Shown: in pieces, positions 48,238-57,155 of the stretch | Numbering within the stretch: the first letter of the stretch is position 1 | Layout of the letters: every line of letters starts with the position of its first letter | Assembly: GCF_001941625.1 (NCBI RefSeq) | Contig: NZ_CP016076.1 | Location: forward strand, 1,364,001-1,428,000 | DNA: 64,000 bases | Direction of reading: 5' to 3' | Source of the DNA: Actinoalloteichus fjordicus | GTDB taxonomy: Bacteria; Actinomycetota; Actinomycetes; Mycobacteriales; Pseudonocardiaceae | The notes under the pieces: generated by a model | Told to the model about the DNA's origin: nothing | The model's input: the letters and a program-made list of their open reading frames with translations, nothing else | Databases searched by the model: none | Translations under genes and position numbers: made by a program

Positions 48238-49176
48238 GTGAGCGGTATGTCGAATCTGCTGATCGGCCTGCGGTCCTGGCTGCGCCCGGACCCGAGGCAG
48301 GCTCGCTTCCTCACCAGGGAATCGCTGCGCTGGGTGCTGCGGAATCGCGCCTACACCCCCTGGTACCTGGTGCGATACTGGCGGCTGCTGCGGCTGCGCC
48401 TGACCCGGCCGCACATCGTCCTGCGCGGCATGGTGTTCCTCGGCAGGAACGTCGAGATCGACTGCGAGCCCGGTCTCGGCAGGTTGGAGATCGGCCGCTG
48501 GGTGCACATCGGCGACGGCAACGCCATCCGCTGCCACGAGGGCTCGCTCCGGATCGGGGACAAGGCGGTCTTCGGCAGACAGAACACGGTGAACTGCTAC
48601 CTGGACGTCGAGATCGGCGGGGCGACGCTGGTCGCGGACTGGGTCTACGTGTGCGACTTCGACCATGTCATCTCTGACGTCGACCGACCGATCAAGGACC
48701 AGGGCATCGTCAAGACCCCGGTGCGCATCGGACCGGACTGCTGGCTGGGCACCAAGGTGACGGTGCTGCGCGGCAGCCGAGTCGGCCGGGGCGTGGTGCT
48801 GGGGGCTCATGCCGTGGTGCGGGGCGAGGTTCCGGACTTCGCGGTCGCCGTCGGGGCGCCCGCCAGGGTCGTCCGGGACCGCCACGCCGACTTCGTCGCC
48901 AACGCCGATGCCCGCGCCCGCCAGGCCGCCGCGCTGGCCGACATCACCCGCAAGGCGGAGGCGGCCGCCGGACGGCGGCCCGTCGCCGTTCGCCATGACG
49001 CCGAGGAGCCTCCCGCCGCGGAGCCGGCCGCCGCCGCGCCTGCGACGAGCACCGCCGCCGTGCCCGCCACCGCATCCGCGCCTGCGTCGATGAGCCCGAT
49101 GTCCTCGGAGGACCCGACGTCGGCGGGTGCCTCCGACTCGGCAGGCACCGCCGAGAGCACCGCTGACCAGCGCTGA
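48238..49176 (+). CDS. Left-handed beta-helix acyltransferase (hexapeptide family, Rv3034c-like)
   Basis: The 312-residue protein begins with a basic amphipathic region (WVLRNRAYTPWYLVRYWRLLRLRL), then hexapeptide repeats forming the beta-helix (VFLGRNVEIDC, IGRWVHIGDGNAI, PVRIGPDCWLGTKVTVLRG, VGRGVVLGAHAVV, GAPARVVRDRH). This is the acetyl/succinyl-CoA transferase fold. An Ala/Pro/Thr/Ser-rich tail of about 80 residues follows. GTG 48238 is preferred because of the -10 at 48224. Rv3034c, at the same place in the M. tuberculosis MGLP region, is the likely counterpart, suggesting acylation of methylglucose polysaccharide. Confidence 0.85.
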   Translation: MSGMSNLLIGLRSWLRPDPRQARFLTRESLRWVLRNRAYTPWYLVRYWRLLRLRLTRPHIVLRGMVFLGRNVEIDCEPGLGRLEIGRWVHIGDGNAIRCHEGSLRIGDKAVFGRQNTVNCYLDVEIGGATLVADWVYVCDFDHVISDVDRPIKDQGIVKTPVRIGPDCWLGTKVTVLRGSRVGRGVVLGAHAVVRGEVPDFAVAVGAPARVVRDRHADFVANADARARQAAALADITRKAEAAAGRRPVAVRHDAEEPPAAEPAAAAPATSTAAVPATASAPASMSPMSSEDPTSAGASDSAGTAESTADQR

Positions 49177-49545
49177 ACGCACCGCAGACCGGTCACGGAT
49201 CTCGTGCCGCTCTCGCGACGTTCTCGAAGATCCGGTGCGGGTCCTCGTCGGCTGATCACGGGGAAACCCGATGGGCGAGGCCCGGTCGGGGGCGGACCCG
49301 TCGGGATCGGCCGCGTGTCCTGCCGCCCGGCTCGGCACGAACAGCCGCTCCTGGTGACCAGGACACGGCCCCGCAGGCCCGAACGCCTCGCCGCCCACTC
49401 GTAGCCTGCCGACCAGGCGTGCGGCAGGTACGGACGAGCGCCCGCCGTCGGCGCCGTGCGCGAGCAGCCCCGAGGCGACCGGCGAGATCGTGAACCGACC
49501 TCTCGAATCGCGGGCCTGCGCCCTGAACCGGCCGGCCGGCCCCGA
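49177..49545. other. Intergenic region without a convincing gene
   Basis: This is 369 bp between the convergent acyltransferase and SARP-type regulator genes. No frame is convincing, and I saw no strong hairpin. Confidence 0.4.
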
Positions 49546-52500
49546 TCAGGACCGCCGGACCGCGAACAGTTCGGCGAGGGCGTCCGCCCGGCCCGCGAGA
49601 TCGCCGGTGCTCACCAGCCTGGTGAGCTCGTCGGCGCGGCCGACGTCGAGCCTGCGCAGCAGTTCGGCCGCCTCGGTGAGGGGCGCGCGAGCCTCCCAGG
49701 CCCGGCCCGCCTCGATCAGCTCCGTGCCGAGCCTGCCGAGGGCGCGGGCGATGCTCCAGTCGTCGTCGGCGATGCGCTGGTAGTCCAGCGCGAGGGAGAA
49801 CATCGCCACCGCGCTGTCGTGGTTGCCGAGCAGTCGTTGGCATTCGCCGAGGTTGTGCAGGCACACGATCCGGTCGACGGAGTTGTCCGCGATCTCGAAG
49901 TCCCGCAGCGCCGCCGCATGCGCCCGCACCGCCTCATGGAGCAGTCCCGCGCGTCGATAGGCCTGCCCGAGCGAGTCCAGGGCCCGCCCGCGGTCATCGT
50001 TCAACAGGGGGTAGTCCAGGCCGACCAGCACCTCCAGGCTGCGCCTGCCGGTGGCGACGGCCTCGTCGGCGCGACCCGTCTGGAGATAGCCCATGGTCAG
50101 GTTGTTCAGTCCGACGTGCAGGCGCTGTGGTGCGTCGAGCTGTTCGCTCTGCGCCACCGCCCGTTCCAGCAGCTCCACGCCGAGCGCGTCGTCTCCGTGC
50201 AGCGAGTGCACGATCCCGAGGTTGCCGACGACCATCAGCTCCGCCTCGACATGGCCCAGTTCGCCGAAGGTCCGCACGCTCTCGGTCAGGGCCTCGATCG
50301 ACTCGGGCAGCCGATGGAGCTGGGCGAGCAGCTTGCCCTCGGCGTTCTTCAGCCAGGCCCGGCCCTCCCGATCGTCGGCGGCCTGCGCCGCCGAGGTGCC
50401 CAGTTCCGAGGTCTCCTGCCACTCGGTGAGGCGAAGCCGCTGCTGGAGATAGCTGGTGAGGCAGTAGCTGAGCATCCAACAGACCCGGTGGAGGCCCCGA
50501 TGCATCGCGGTTCTGGCCGCTGCGGCGATGGTGGCGCGTTCGAGGTCCCACCACCGCAGCGTGGTCCAGCCCGCAGGCAGGGCGAAGGCGGCCGGGTCGA
50601 AGTCGGCCAGCTCCTCGTCGAGGCCTGTCGGGCAGAACGCGCGGTCCTGTCCGATCGCCGTCCAGGCCCGGCCCAGCTGCCAGCGCAGCACCCGGCGCAC
50701 CGCGACCGACCGATCCCGCTCCGAGTCCTCGTGGTCGCTGCGTTCCTCCGCGAACTCGCGGACCGCGTCATGCAGGCGATAGCGCCCGGCGCCGTGCTGC
50801 TGGAGAAGCTGATCTGCGTCGAGCCGGGCCAGCAGTCGGTCGGCGCTCTCGACGTCCCCGTCGAGGACCACGGCCGCCGCTCGGGCGTCGATCTCCGGGC
50901 CTGGCAGCCAGCTCAACCACCGAAACGACCGACGGGTCTCCTCGGGGAGCGTCGCATACGACTGATCCAGGACGGTGCGGACGGACGCTGCTGGATCACC
51001 CTGGATCTCCAGGGCCGTCAGCAGCCTGCCGGACGCCAGTCGATCCGTCAGTTCCGCGAAGCGTCGTTCCGGGGCCTGCCGCAGCTGCGCCCCCAGGATG
51101 CGCAGCGACAACGGCAGCCCGCCCCCGAGCCGGACCAGTGTGTCCAGCAGATCAGGGCGATCCGCCGACTCCGGCCCGATGACCTCGGTCAGCAGGGTCC
51201 GCGCATCGGGTTCGGCCAGCGGGTCTAGCGGCACGGTCCGGACACCGTTCGGCGCCGCGAGCCCGTCGAGTCTGCCTCGACTGGTGACGACCAGCCGGGG
51301 GCCCGCACTGTCCGGCACCAGCGGGCTCACCTGCGCCGCGTCCCTGGCGTCGTCGGCGAGGATCAGCAGCCGTCGGCCCGCCGAGATCGCGCGGTAGCGG
51401 GCGGTCGCCGCGTGGAGTTCACCGGGTATCTCCTCGCCCGACACGCCCAGCGCGTACAGGACCCGGCCCACGGCGGCGAGCGGGCTCAACGGCTCGTCGC
51501 CGGAATGCCCACGCAGGTCGATGAAGAGCTGCCCGTCCGGATACTGCTCGGCCGCGGCTCGACATCCGCGCACGGCCAGTGTGGTCTTCCCCGAGCCTGC
51601 CATTCCGTTGACCGTCACCACCGTGGCGGCCCGAGGATCGGTGGTGTCCAACAGGTCGCCGAGGACGGCGATCTCCTCGGCCCGCCCTTCGAAATAGGGC
51701 GAGACGGGCGGCAGCTCGGAGAGGAAGGCGTCGGGACGCGGCGGCACGGCAGGCGCAGCGCTCACCGCCGACGTCGGGGCGCTCACCCCCAGGATGCGCA
51801 GCAGCGCGGCGGGCGGCTCGCCGTCGAGGACGCCGACATAGACCCGCCGCATCTCCTCGCCAGGCTCGATCCCGAGCTCGGTGGCCAGGGTCGCGTGCGC
51901 CTGATGAAAGACGTCCATCGCGTCGGCGCGGCTGCCGAGCTGGTTGCACAGCAGTGCCTTGCGAATCCACAGGTCCTCGCTGAGCGGGTGCCTCGTCAGC
52001 TCGGCGTCGATCTCACCGCCGAGTTCGCCGAGATCGCCGGTGGCCAGCCGCGCGTCGATCAGGCCGAGCTGGCATCGTCGCATCGTCGCCAGCACGCGGG
52101 GGCGCTCGGCGAGGATCAGCGGCGAGGCGGGCACGTCGGAGAACGGGGTGTCGCGCCACAGGGTCCTCGCCCGATCGAAGGAGTCGATCGCCTCCCGGAA
52201 ATGCCCGGAGCGCATCGCCTGAACGCCCGCGTCGACGTCGGCGGTGAACACGGTGACGTCCACGTCGTCGGGACCGAGGTCGATGCGGTATCCGTCCTGG
52301 TCCTGGCGGATCGGATCGCCGCCGTGCTCGGCGAGGAGCCCGCGGACCTCGTCGACGTCGCGCCGTACGGCCGCCGCGCCGTCCTGGGGTGGCTGCTCCG
52401 GCCACAGCTCGCCGAGCAGGGCTGCGGAGGAGACGGTGTGGGGTGCGTGCAGCAACAGGACGGCGAGAGTCAGTCGCTGCTGGGGTGAGCCAGGACTGAC

Positions 52501-52551
52501 CCACTCGACGCCCGTGCGGAACTCCAGCGGGCCGAGCAGTCGGTAGCGCAC
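49546..52551 (-). CDS. AfsR/SARP-family regulator with NB-ARC and TPR domains
   Basis: This is a large (1001 aa) regulator in the AfsR layout. Residues 1-95 are an OmpR-like winged helix (MRYRLLGPLEF, QRLTLAVLLLHAP, ALLGELWPEQPP). Residues 95-250 are the bacterial transcriptional activation domain. Residues ~285-600 are an NB-ARC/STAND ATPase with Walker A GMAGSGKTTLAV (K322), LLILADDARDA and GLPLSLRILGAQL. TPR repeats then run to the end. ATP-driven oligomerisation probably switches it on. It interrupts the conserved acyltransferase-glycosyltransferase order. Targets are unknown; such proteins often act on secondary metabolism, but no biosynthetic cluster is visible here. Confidence 0.92.
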   Translation of the reverse strand: MRYRLLGPLEFRTGVEWVSPGSPQQRLTLAVLLLHAPHTVSSAALLGELWPEQPPQDGAAAVRRDVDEVRGLLAEHGGDPIRQDQDGYRIDLGPDDVDVTVFTADVDAGVQAMRSGHFREAIDSFDRARTLWRDTPFSDVPASPLILAERPRVLATMRRCQLGLIDARLATGDLGELGGEIDAELTRHPLSEDLWIRKALLCNQLGSRADAMDVFHQAHATLATELGIEPGEEMRRVYVGVLDGEPPAALLRILGVSAPTSAVSAAPAVPPRPDAFLSELPPVSPYFEGRAEEIAVLGDLLDTTDPRAATVVTVNGMAGSGKTTLAVRGCRAAAEQYPDGQLFIDLRGHSGDEPLSPLAAVGRVLYALGVSGEEIPGELHAATARYRAISAGRRLLILADDARDAAQVSPLVPDSAGPRLVVTSRGRLDGLAAPNGVRTVPLDPLAEPDARTLLTEVIGPESADRPDLLDTLVRLGGGLPLSLRILGAQLRQAPERRFAELTDRLASGRLLTALEIQGDPAASVRTVLDQSYATLPEETRRSFRWLSWLPGPEIDARAAAVVLDGDVESADRLLARLDADQLLQQHGAGRYRLHDAVREFAEERSDHEDSERDRSVAVRRVLRWQLGRAWTAIGQDRAFCPTGLDEELADFDPAAFALPAGWTTLRWWDLERATIAAAARTAMHRGLHRVCWMLSYCLTSYLQQRLRLTEWQETSELGTSAAQAADDREGRAWLKNAEGKLLAQLHRLPESIEALTESVRTFGELGHVEAELMVVGNLGIVHSLHGDDALGVELLERAVAQSEQLDAPQRLHVGLNNLTMGYLQTGRADEAVATGRRSLEVLVGLDYPLLNDDRGRALDSLGQAYRRAGLLHEAVRAHAAALRDFEIADNSVDRIVCLHNLGECQRLLGNHDSAVAMFSLALDYQRIADDDWSIARALGRLGTELIEAGRAWEARAPLTEAAELLRRLDVGRADELTRLVSTGDLAGRADALAELFAVRRS

Positions 52552-52633
52552 GGCTCATCCTCGCACCGTCGTCGATCGACGACCATCGGCCGCGTAACCG
52601 TCGTGACGCAGGGTGTTGGTCTACGGCCGTGCG

Positions 52634-53947
52634 TCACCCGAGCAACAGGTTGCCAGAGGGAATCTTGGGTCGGGGCAGGTCCCGTCCCCGATCCGCCCCC
52701 GGATGATCGACCTGCGGCGGCGAGGCAGGCCTGGGGCGTGCGGCCGCGAGGGTGAGCGCGCTGGCGGCGTAGACGTCCGCCGTCGCGGCGGCGATGGCGG
52801 GCCAGGCGAAGTCGGTGCTCAGCCGGTCTCGTGCGGCCGAGGCCCGCCGGGCCGCACTCGCGGGATCGGCCAGCACTCGACGCACCCCGGCCGTCAGCCC
52901 CGCGACGTCGCCGGGTGCGAAGGACAACCCCGTCTCGCCGTCGCGAACCACCTCGCCGAGGCCGCCCGCAGTGGACGCCACCAGCGGGGCACCCGCTGCC
53001 GCCGCCTCCAGCGCCACGATGCCGAAGGGCTCGTATCGGCTGGGCAGCACCACGACGTCGGCGGCGGCCAGCAGCGCGGCCAGCTCCTGATCGGGCAGCT
53101 GGCCGGTGAGTCGCACGGCCCGGCGTACCCGGTGTCTGCGAGCCTCGTCGACGAGTCGGTCCTGGTAGCCGCCCTGACCGGCGATTGCCAACACTGCTCC
53201 GGGATGACTGCGGCGGATCGCGGGCAGCGCGGCCACGGCGTCCTGCGCGCCCTTCTCCCATTCGATCCGGCCGAAGAACAACAGCAGCGGGGCGTCCTTC
53301 GCCTGCACCGAGGCCCGCGCCTCGGCCACCTTGGCGGGTGACACTCGCCAGGGGTTCGGGCTGATCCCGTTGTGCAGCACGGCGATCTCGGCAGGCTCGA
53401 CATCGAAGAGCTGGGCGGTCTCGTGGCGCATCGCGACGGAGCAGGTGATCAGCTGATCGGCCCGATTGGCCAGCCACCACTCGATGGAGTGGATCTGCTG
53501 GTTGAGCGGCTGAGACAGCCAGCCGCTGTGGCGACCGGCCTCGGTCGCGTGCAGCGTCGTGACCAGCGGCACCTCGGCGGCCTCGGCCAGCGCGATGGCG
53601 GGATGAGCCACCAGCCAGTCATGCGCGTGCACCACGTCGGGTCGCCAGCCGCGCAGCAGCGCGTGTCCGGCCCGGACCATCGCGTGGCCCATCGCCAGGG
53701 TCCAGGCCACCAGGTCGTGTTCGAAGGACAGGTGGGCCGGGTCCTCGGCGACGCGCACTACCCGCACCTTCGCCCTGTTCTCCACCTCGGTCGGATGAGT
53801 GCTCGCGTCGGTGCCGGTGGGCTGTCTGCACAGCAGGATCACCTCGTGTCCCTGCGCGGCCAGCTGCTCCGCCAGGGCATGGACGTGCCTGCCGAGCCCG
53901 CCGACCACCACCGGTGGGTACTCCCAGGACAACATCAGGACCCGCAT
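52634..53947 (-). CDS. GT4 glycosyltransferase (Rv3032-like alpha-1,4-glucosyltransferase)
   Basis: The 437-residue GT-B enzyme begins MRVLMLSWEYPPVVVGGLGRHVHALAEQL (cited in part), the glycogen-synthase-type loop that binds acceptor. It has LLFFGRIEWEKG, AGQGGYQDRL and the sugar-nucleotide motif VLPSRYEPFGIVALEAAAAGAPLVAS with its two glutamates (cited in parts). Rv3032 elongates the alpha-1,4-glucan of methylglucose lipopolysaccharide and glycogen. The adjacent GH57, methyltransferase and small membrane genes are in the same order as Rv3030-Rv3033, supporting the same pathway. The C-terminal tail is Pro-rich. Confidence 0.92.
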   Translation of the reverse strand: MRVLMLSWEYPPVVVGGLGRHVHALAEQLAAQGHEVILLCRQPTGTDASTHPTEVENRAKVRVVRVAEDPAHLSFEHDLVAWTLAMGHAMVRAGHALLRGWRPDVVHAHDWLVAHPAIALAEAAEVPLVTTLHATEAGRHSGWLSQPLNQQIHSIEWWLANRADQLITCSVAMRHETAQLFDVEPAEIAVLHNGISPNPWRVSPAKVAEARASVQAKDAPLLLFFGRIEWEKGAQDAVAALPAIRRSHPGAVLAIAGQGGYQDRLVDEARRHRVRRAVRLTGQLPDQELAALLAAADVVVLPSRYEPFGIVALEAAAAGAPLVASTAGGLGEVVRDGETGLSFAPGDVAGLTAGVRRVLADPASAARRASAARDRLSTDFAWPAIAAATADVYAASALTLAAARPRPASPPQVDHPGADRGRDLPRPKIPSGNLLLG

Positions 53948-54038
53948 CCACAGATCCTCGCAAACCCACGTTCAGGATCACCCGGTCGGTACGGTGGAAC
54001 CACGGTGGTAGCGAGCTGACTTGACTGGGGGAGTCGAC

Positions 54039-54254
54039 ATGGAGCCGTTCGGATGGGTGCTGCTGGCGCTGGCGGTCTTCCTGGTCGTCAGCGTGGTGGG
54101 CATCGTCGTCAAGGACCGGTTGCGAGCACGGTCCGCGCCGGACACTCCGGCGGCCGTCCGCCCCGTCGACGTCAAGGGGATGCGCGCGGCCAGGCAGGCC
54201 GAGGGCTCGCACTACAGCGTGGATCAGTCCACCCAGGGCACCGGCGTTTTGTGA
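54039..54254 (+). CDS. Small single-span membrane protein (Rv3033-position)
   Basis: This 71-residue protein has one N-terminal membrane helix (FGWVLLALAVFLVVSVVGIVV) and a basic, then polar cytoplasmic tail (VDVKGMRAARQAEGSHY). GGGGGAG ends five bases before ATG 54039. It diverges from the GT4 gene across 91 bp and ends at a 21-bp-stem terminator. It occupies the place of Rv3033 in the MGLP region; the function is unknown. Confidence 0.7.
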   Translation: MEPFGWVLLALAVFLVVSVVGIVVKDRLRARSAPDTPAAVRPVDVKGMRAARQAEGSHYSVDQSTQGTGVL

Positions 54255-54276
54255 TCGCGGCCGGGCATCGAGCCTG

Positions 54277-54326
54277 CCGACCACGGTTCCTGCCCGCGTG
54301 GCGATGCGGGCAGGAACCGTGGTCGG
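54277..54326. terminator. Exceptionally long bidirectional terminator (21-bp perfect stem)
   Basis: The arms at 54277-54297 and 54306-54326 are perfectly complementary over 21 bp around the 8-nt loop GTGGCGAT; each arm includes ACCACGGTTCCTGCCCGC or its complement. It lies between the convergent small membrane gene and GH57 gene. Confidence 0.85.
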
Positions 54327-54352
54327 GTCGGGTTCATTCGGAAACCGCCTGA

Positions 54353-55900
54353 TCAGCGCGCCGTGCCGCGCCCGCGAAGCAGACCGCGCGCGTCCAGTCC
54401 GCCGAAGGGCGCGTCGATCACCCGCAGCCTGCCCGCCTCCGTCTCGGCCGCGGCACGGTCGCCCGCCGCCAGCAGGTCGGCCAGCCGGTCGAACGCGGCG
54501 GTGTGCTCGGCCGCACGGGCCCGCGCGTAGTCGGCCGCCGAGTCGCGGGTGACCATGAAGGCCCAGTCGCTGGAGCAGGCCAGCAGGGCCTCCTGCCAGA
54601 GCTGGTCGAGCACCCGATCCCGCCCCGCGCCGAAGCGGTGCCCGTCGACCACGGCGAGCAGCCGATGCTGGAGGCGCTCATTGGTCGCCACCAGGTCCGC
54701 CACGGCGGGGCCGTTCCACACCCGCCAGTCCTTGCCCGCGCCCCAGGACGAGGCGGGCAGCTCCACCGGAGTGCCGACCCGGCCTGCGGCGAGCACGCGG
54801 CGGGGCGTGGTCACCGTGACCCCGGCCTCGGGCAGAGCACGCAGGACGCCCGCCAGCCAGGCAGGGCCCTCGTGCCACCAGTGACCGAACAGCTCGGTGT
54901 CGAAGGCCGCGACCACCAGGCCGGGTCGGCCGTCCGAGTCGCGGTGCTCCCGCAGCCGCGTGACGACCGCGTCGACGAAGTCCGCGACATGCTCCGCCAC
55001 CGCCGCCGCCGCGAGATCGGGCCGATAGGGCTGCTTGTCCTCCGGTGCGACGGTGCGGCCGGTGACCCTGGCGGGCTTGAGCCCGGTCGGATGGTCGTAG
55101 GTGTGGAAGTCCCGATAGGCGGGGTGACCCGGATAACCGACCTTCGGCGACCACACCCGCTCGGCGATCTCGCCGTCCCGGCCGAAGCAGACGACGTCGG
55201 AGCCCCACACCGGCCGCGCCGCCGAGGTGCGGCCCGCCAGCGCGGGGGAGTCGACGAGGAAGTGCGTCACCCCGGCGTCGGCGTAGCCGGTCTCCATACC
55301 GGGGTCGAAGCCGCATTCCGGCGCCCAGATCCCAGTGCTCCGACTGCCGAGGCGCAGTGCCCCGTCGGCCAGCCCCACCCGCAGGGCCTCGGCCCGCAGT
55401 CGGGGGTGCAGGAGTGGTTGGAACGGATGCGTCGCGGGACCGCCCAGCAGCTCGAGCACGCCTGCGTCGACCAGCGGCCGCAGCAACGGCGAGGCGCCGT
55501 GCCGCCAGCGGGTCTCGAACAGCTCCAGGGCTCGGGTCGCGCGTCGATGCTCGGCGGCGGCCAGTTCGCGCAGCTCGGGCCTGCCCTGCTGCCAGCGGAC
55601 GGCCGCGTGTCTGGTGCGCAGCACCCGGTTGCCGAGCCAGTCGTGCAGCCCGCGCAGGCTGTACGGATCGTCCAGCTGGGCGGCGAGCACCGGGGTGAGG
55701 CCGAGCGCGAGCTGGTCGCGGAGCCCCGCTGTGGCCAGCCGCTCCAGCAGCTCCACCAGCGGCAGATAGGAGTCGGCCCACGCCTGGTAGAGCCATTCCT
55801 CGCCGACCGGCCAGCTGCCGTGCCGGGCCAGCCACGGCAGGTGGGTGTGCAGGACGAGACTGAACTCGCCGAGTGGTTCGCCGGACCGGATGCCGGTCAC
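54353..55900 (-). CDS. GH57 1,4-alpha-glucan branching enzyme (DUF1957 type, Rv3031-like)
   Basis: The 515-residue GH57 protein begins the barrel with FSLVLHTHLPWLARHG. The catalytic nucleophile is E195 in GIWAPECGFDPG and the acid/base is D334 in VAAFDTELFGHWWHEGPAWL; the C-terminal helical DUF1957 part follows (SSDWAFMVTRDSAADYA). Rv3031, its counterpart, acts in methylglucose lipopolysaccharide synthesis. GTG 55900 overlaps the methyltransferase stop (GTGA at 55897-55900). The gene stands between its pathway partners Rv3030- and Rv3032-like. Confidence 0.93.
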   Translation of the reverse strand: MTGIRSGEPLGEFSLVLHTHLPWLARHGSWPVGEEWLYQAWADSYLPLVELLERLATAGLRDQLALGLTPVLAAQLDDPYSLRGLHDWLGNRVLRTRHAAVRWQQGRPELRELAAAEHRRATRALELFETRWRHGASPLLRPLVDAGVLELLGGPATHPFQPLLHPRLRAEALRVGLADGALRLGSRSTGIWAPECGFDPGMETGYADAGVTHFLVDSPALAGRTSAARPVWGSDVVCFGRDGEIAERVWSPKVGYPGHPAYRDFHTYDHPTGLKPARVTGRTVAPEDKQPYRPDLAAAAVAEHVADFVDAVVTRLREHRDSDGRPGLVVAAFDTELFGHWWHEGPAWLAGVLRALPEAGVTVTTPRRVLAAGRVGTPVELPASSWGAGKDWRVWNGPAVADLVATNERLQHRLLAVVDGHRFGAGRDRVLDQLWQEALLACSSDWAFMVTRDSAADYARARAAEHTAAFDRLADLLAAGDRAAAETEAGRLRVIDAPFGGLDARGLLRGRGTAR

Positions 55901-56649
55901 GGTCGCCGTCCCACGGCCACGAGATCCAGGCTGGTGTCCACGTCGGTGTCGGTGATGACGAAGTCCTCGGCGCGCACGGCGTCGACCTCGGCGGCCAGCT
56001 CGGCAGGCCAGTCCCGCCCCTCGACCGCCAGCCGGATCTGCTCCTCGATCAGCGAGCCGCCCCGGCGTCGCTCCCGCTCGTGTAGAGCGGGGCCGTGTCG
56101 CAGGCCCGCGAGCCGGTCCACGACGAGACCGGCGTCCGACAGCAGTTCGGCCAGCTCGGCAGGGTCGAGCTCGCGGGTGTGGAAGGGGTTCGTGGTGCCG
56201 TCCGGGGAGAACGTCAGGCGGTTCGGCGTGGTGAGCAGCAGCAGTCCGCCCGGTCGCAGCACCCGGCGACACTCGGCCATGAACGCGGGCTGATCCCACA
56301 GATGCTCGATGACCTGGAGGTTCGCCACGACGTCCACACTCGCCGTCGCGGCGGGCAGCGTGGTCAGCTCCGCCCGGACGGCACCGACCCCGGGATAGGC
56401 CCGCCCGACGTGCGCGACCGCCGGGGCGTCGAGGTCCACCGCCACGACCACCTCGGCCACCGAGGCCAGCATCGCGGCGCCATAACCCTCGCCGCAGCCC
56501 GCGTCCAGCACCCGGGCTCCACGACAGTGCGGCAGCAGAGCGAGATACGCCGCCTCATGACGGCGGAACCAGTAGTTCTCCCTGGCGATGCCCGGCAGAG
56601 TGCGCTCCCCGGTGAGCGGCAGCGACACGAGGGCGTGATCGGCGGACAT
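55897..56649 (-). CDS. SAM-dependent methyltransferase (Rv3030-like, MGLP)
   Basis: This 250-residue class I methyltransferase has motif I VLDAGCGEGYGAAML, VDLDAPAVAHVGRAYPG, DVVANLQVIEHLWDQPAF and LRPGGLLLLTTPNRLTFSP. The N-terminal RTLPGIARENYWFRRHEAAY is typical of this family. Position and coupling to GH57 match Rv3030, a 6-O-methyltransferase of methylglucose lipopolysaccharide. It is followed by coupled GH57. ATG 56649 is the start. Confidence 0.92.
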   Translation of the reverse strand: MSADHALVSLPLTGERTLPGIARENYWFRRHEAAYLALLPHCRGARVLDAGCGEGYGAAMLASVAEVVVAVDLDAPAVAHVGRAYPGVGAVRAELTTLPAATASVDVVANLQVIEHLWDQPAFMAECRRVLRPGGLLLLTTPNRLTFSPDGTTNPFHTRELDPAELAELLSDAGLVVDRLAGLRHGPALHERERRRGGSLIEEQIRLAVEGRDWPAELAAEVDAVRAEDFVITDTDVDTSLDLVAVGRRP

Positions 56650-56744
56650 CGACGCACCCTATCCGGCTGCGGTGGGGGCGAGGGCGGGCAGTTCCGTCGG
56701 CGGTGAGTGAGACTCCGGGTCGGCCATGTCCTGTCGTGGAAACG

Positions 56745-57083
56745 TCATTCGCTCTGGATGCCGACGGGCCGTCCGGTGACCTCCTCCACCCGCGCGACGA
56801 GGGTCCTGGCCAGCTGATTGACGTCGCGGAGGCACTTCTGCACATAGCTCTGCGTGCTGCCGATGGCTCCGTCGGCGGCGCGCAGATCGAACATCGGCCT
56901 GCGCGCATCGTGTGCCAGCGGTATCAGGCTTCGGTAGGACAGCGGCCGGTGGTTGTCCGCGAGCACCTCTTCCGAGACGAGGGACGGCAGATACGTCGAG
57001 CGGAACAGCGCGAGGTCGTCGGTTCGCTCGTCATCGCGGGTCGCCTGGCCGGGTGGCGGGCCCGGGCCGGACCCAGACGACAC
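56745..57083 (-). pseudogene. C-terminal remnant resembling a ParA-family ATPase
   Basis: This frame of 112 residues contains FRSTYLPSLVSEEVLADNH, LIPLAHDARRPMFDLRAADG and AIGSTQSYVQKC. The stretch from ARRPMFDLRAADGAIGS onward looks like the end of actinobacterial ParA/MinD-type ATPases of about 300 residues. The Walker A and deviant Walker B parts are missing and no frame upstream supplies them. The first ~20 residues are Gly/Pro-rich and probably not native. I read it as a decayed or truncated gene; a small standalone protein cannot be excluded. The family match is from memory. Confidence 0.45.
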
Positions 57084-57155
57084 CTTTCCGTCGGCCTGCC
57101 GGGCCGCCCTCGGTGCGACGCGGGGCGCGGCCCGGCAGGGTGCCGAGTGAGTGAC

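Noticed and set aside
47838-48314. A minus-strand frame with AVGIG repeated twelve times
   Set aside because: The 15-bp repeat keeps every frame open, and this frame has no ribosome site or conserved flanking domain. It is kept only as a repeat.
49456-51228. A 590-residue plus-strand frame opposite the SARP regulator
   Set aside because: A compositional shadow of the regulator's NB-ARC/TPR coding sequence.
49546-52551. Secondary-metabolite gene cluster around the SARP regulator
   Set aside because: The neighbours are conserved polysaccharide and primary-metabolism genes; no PKS, NRPS or tailoring set is present.
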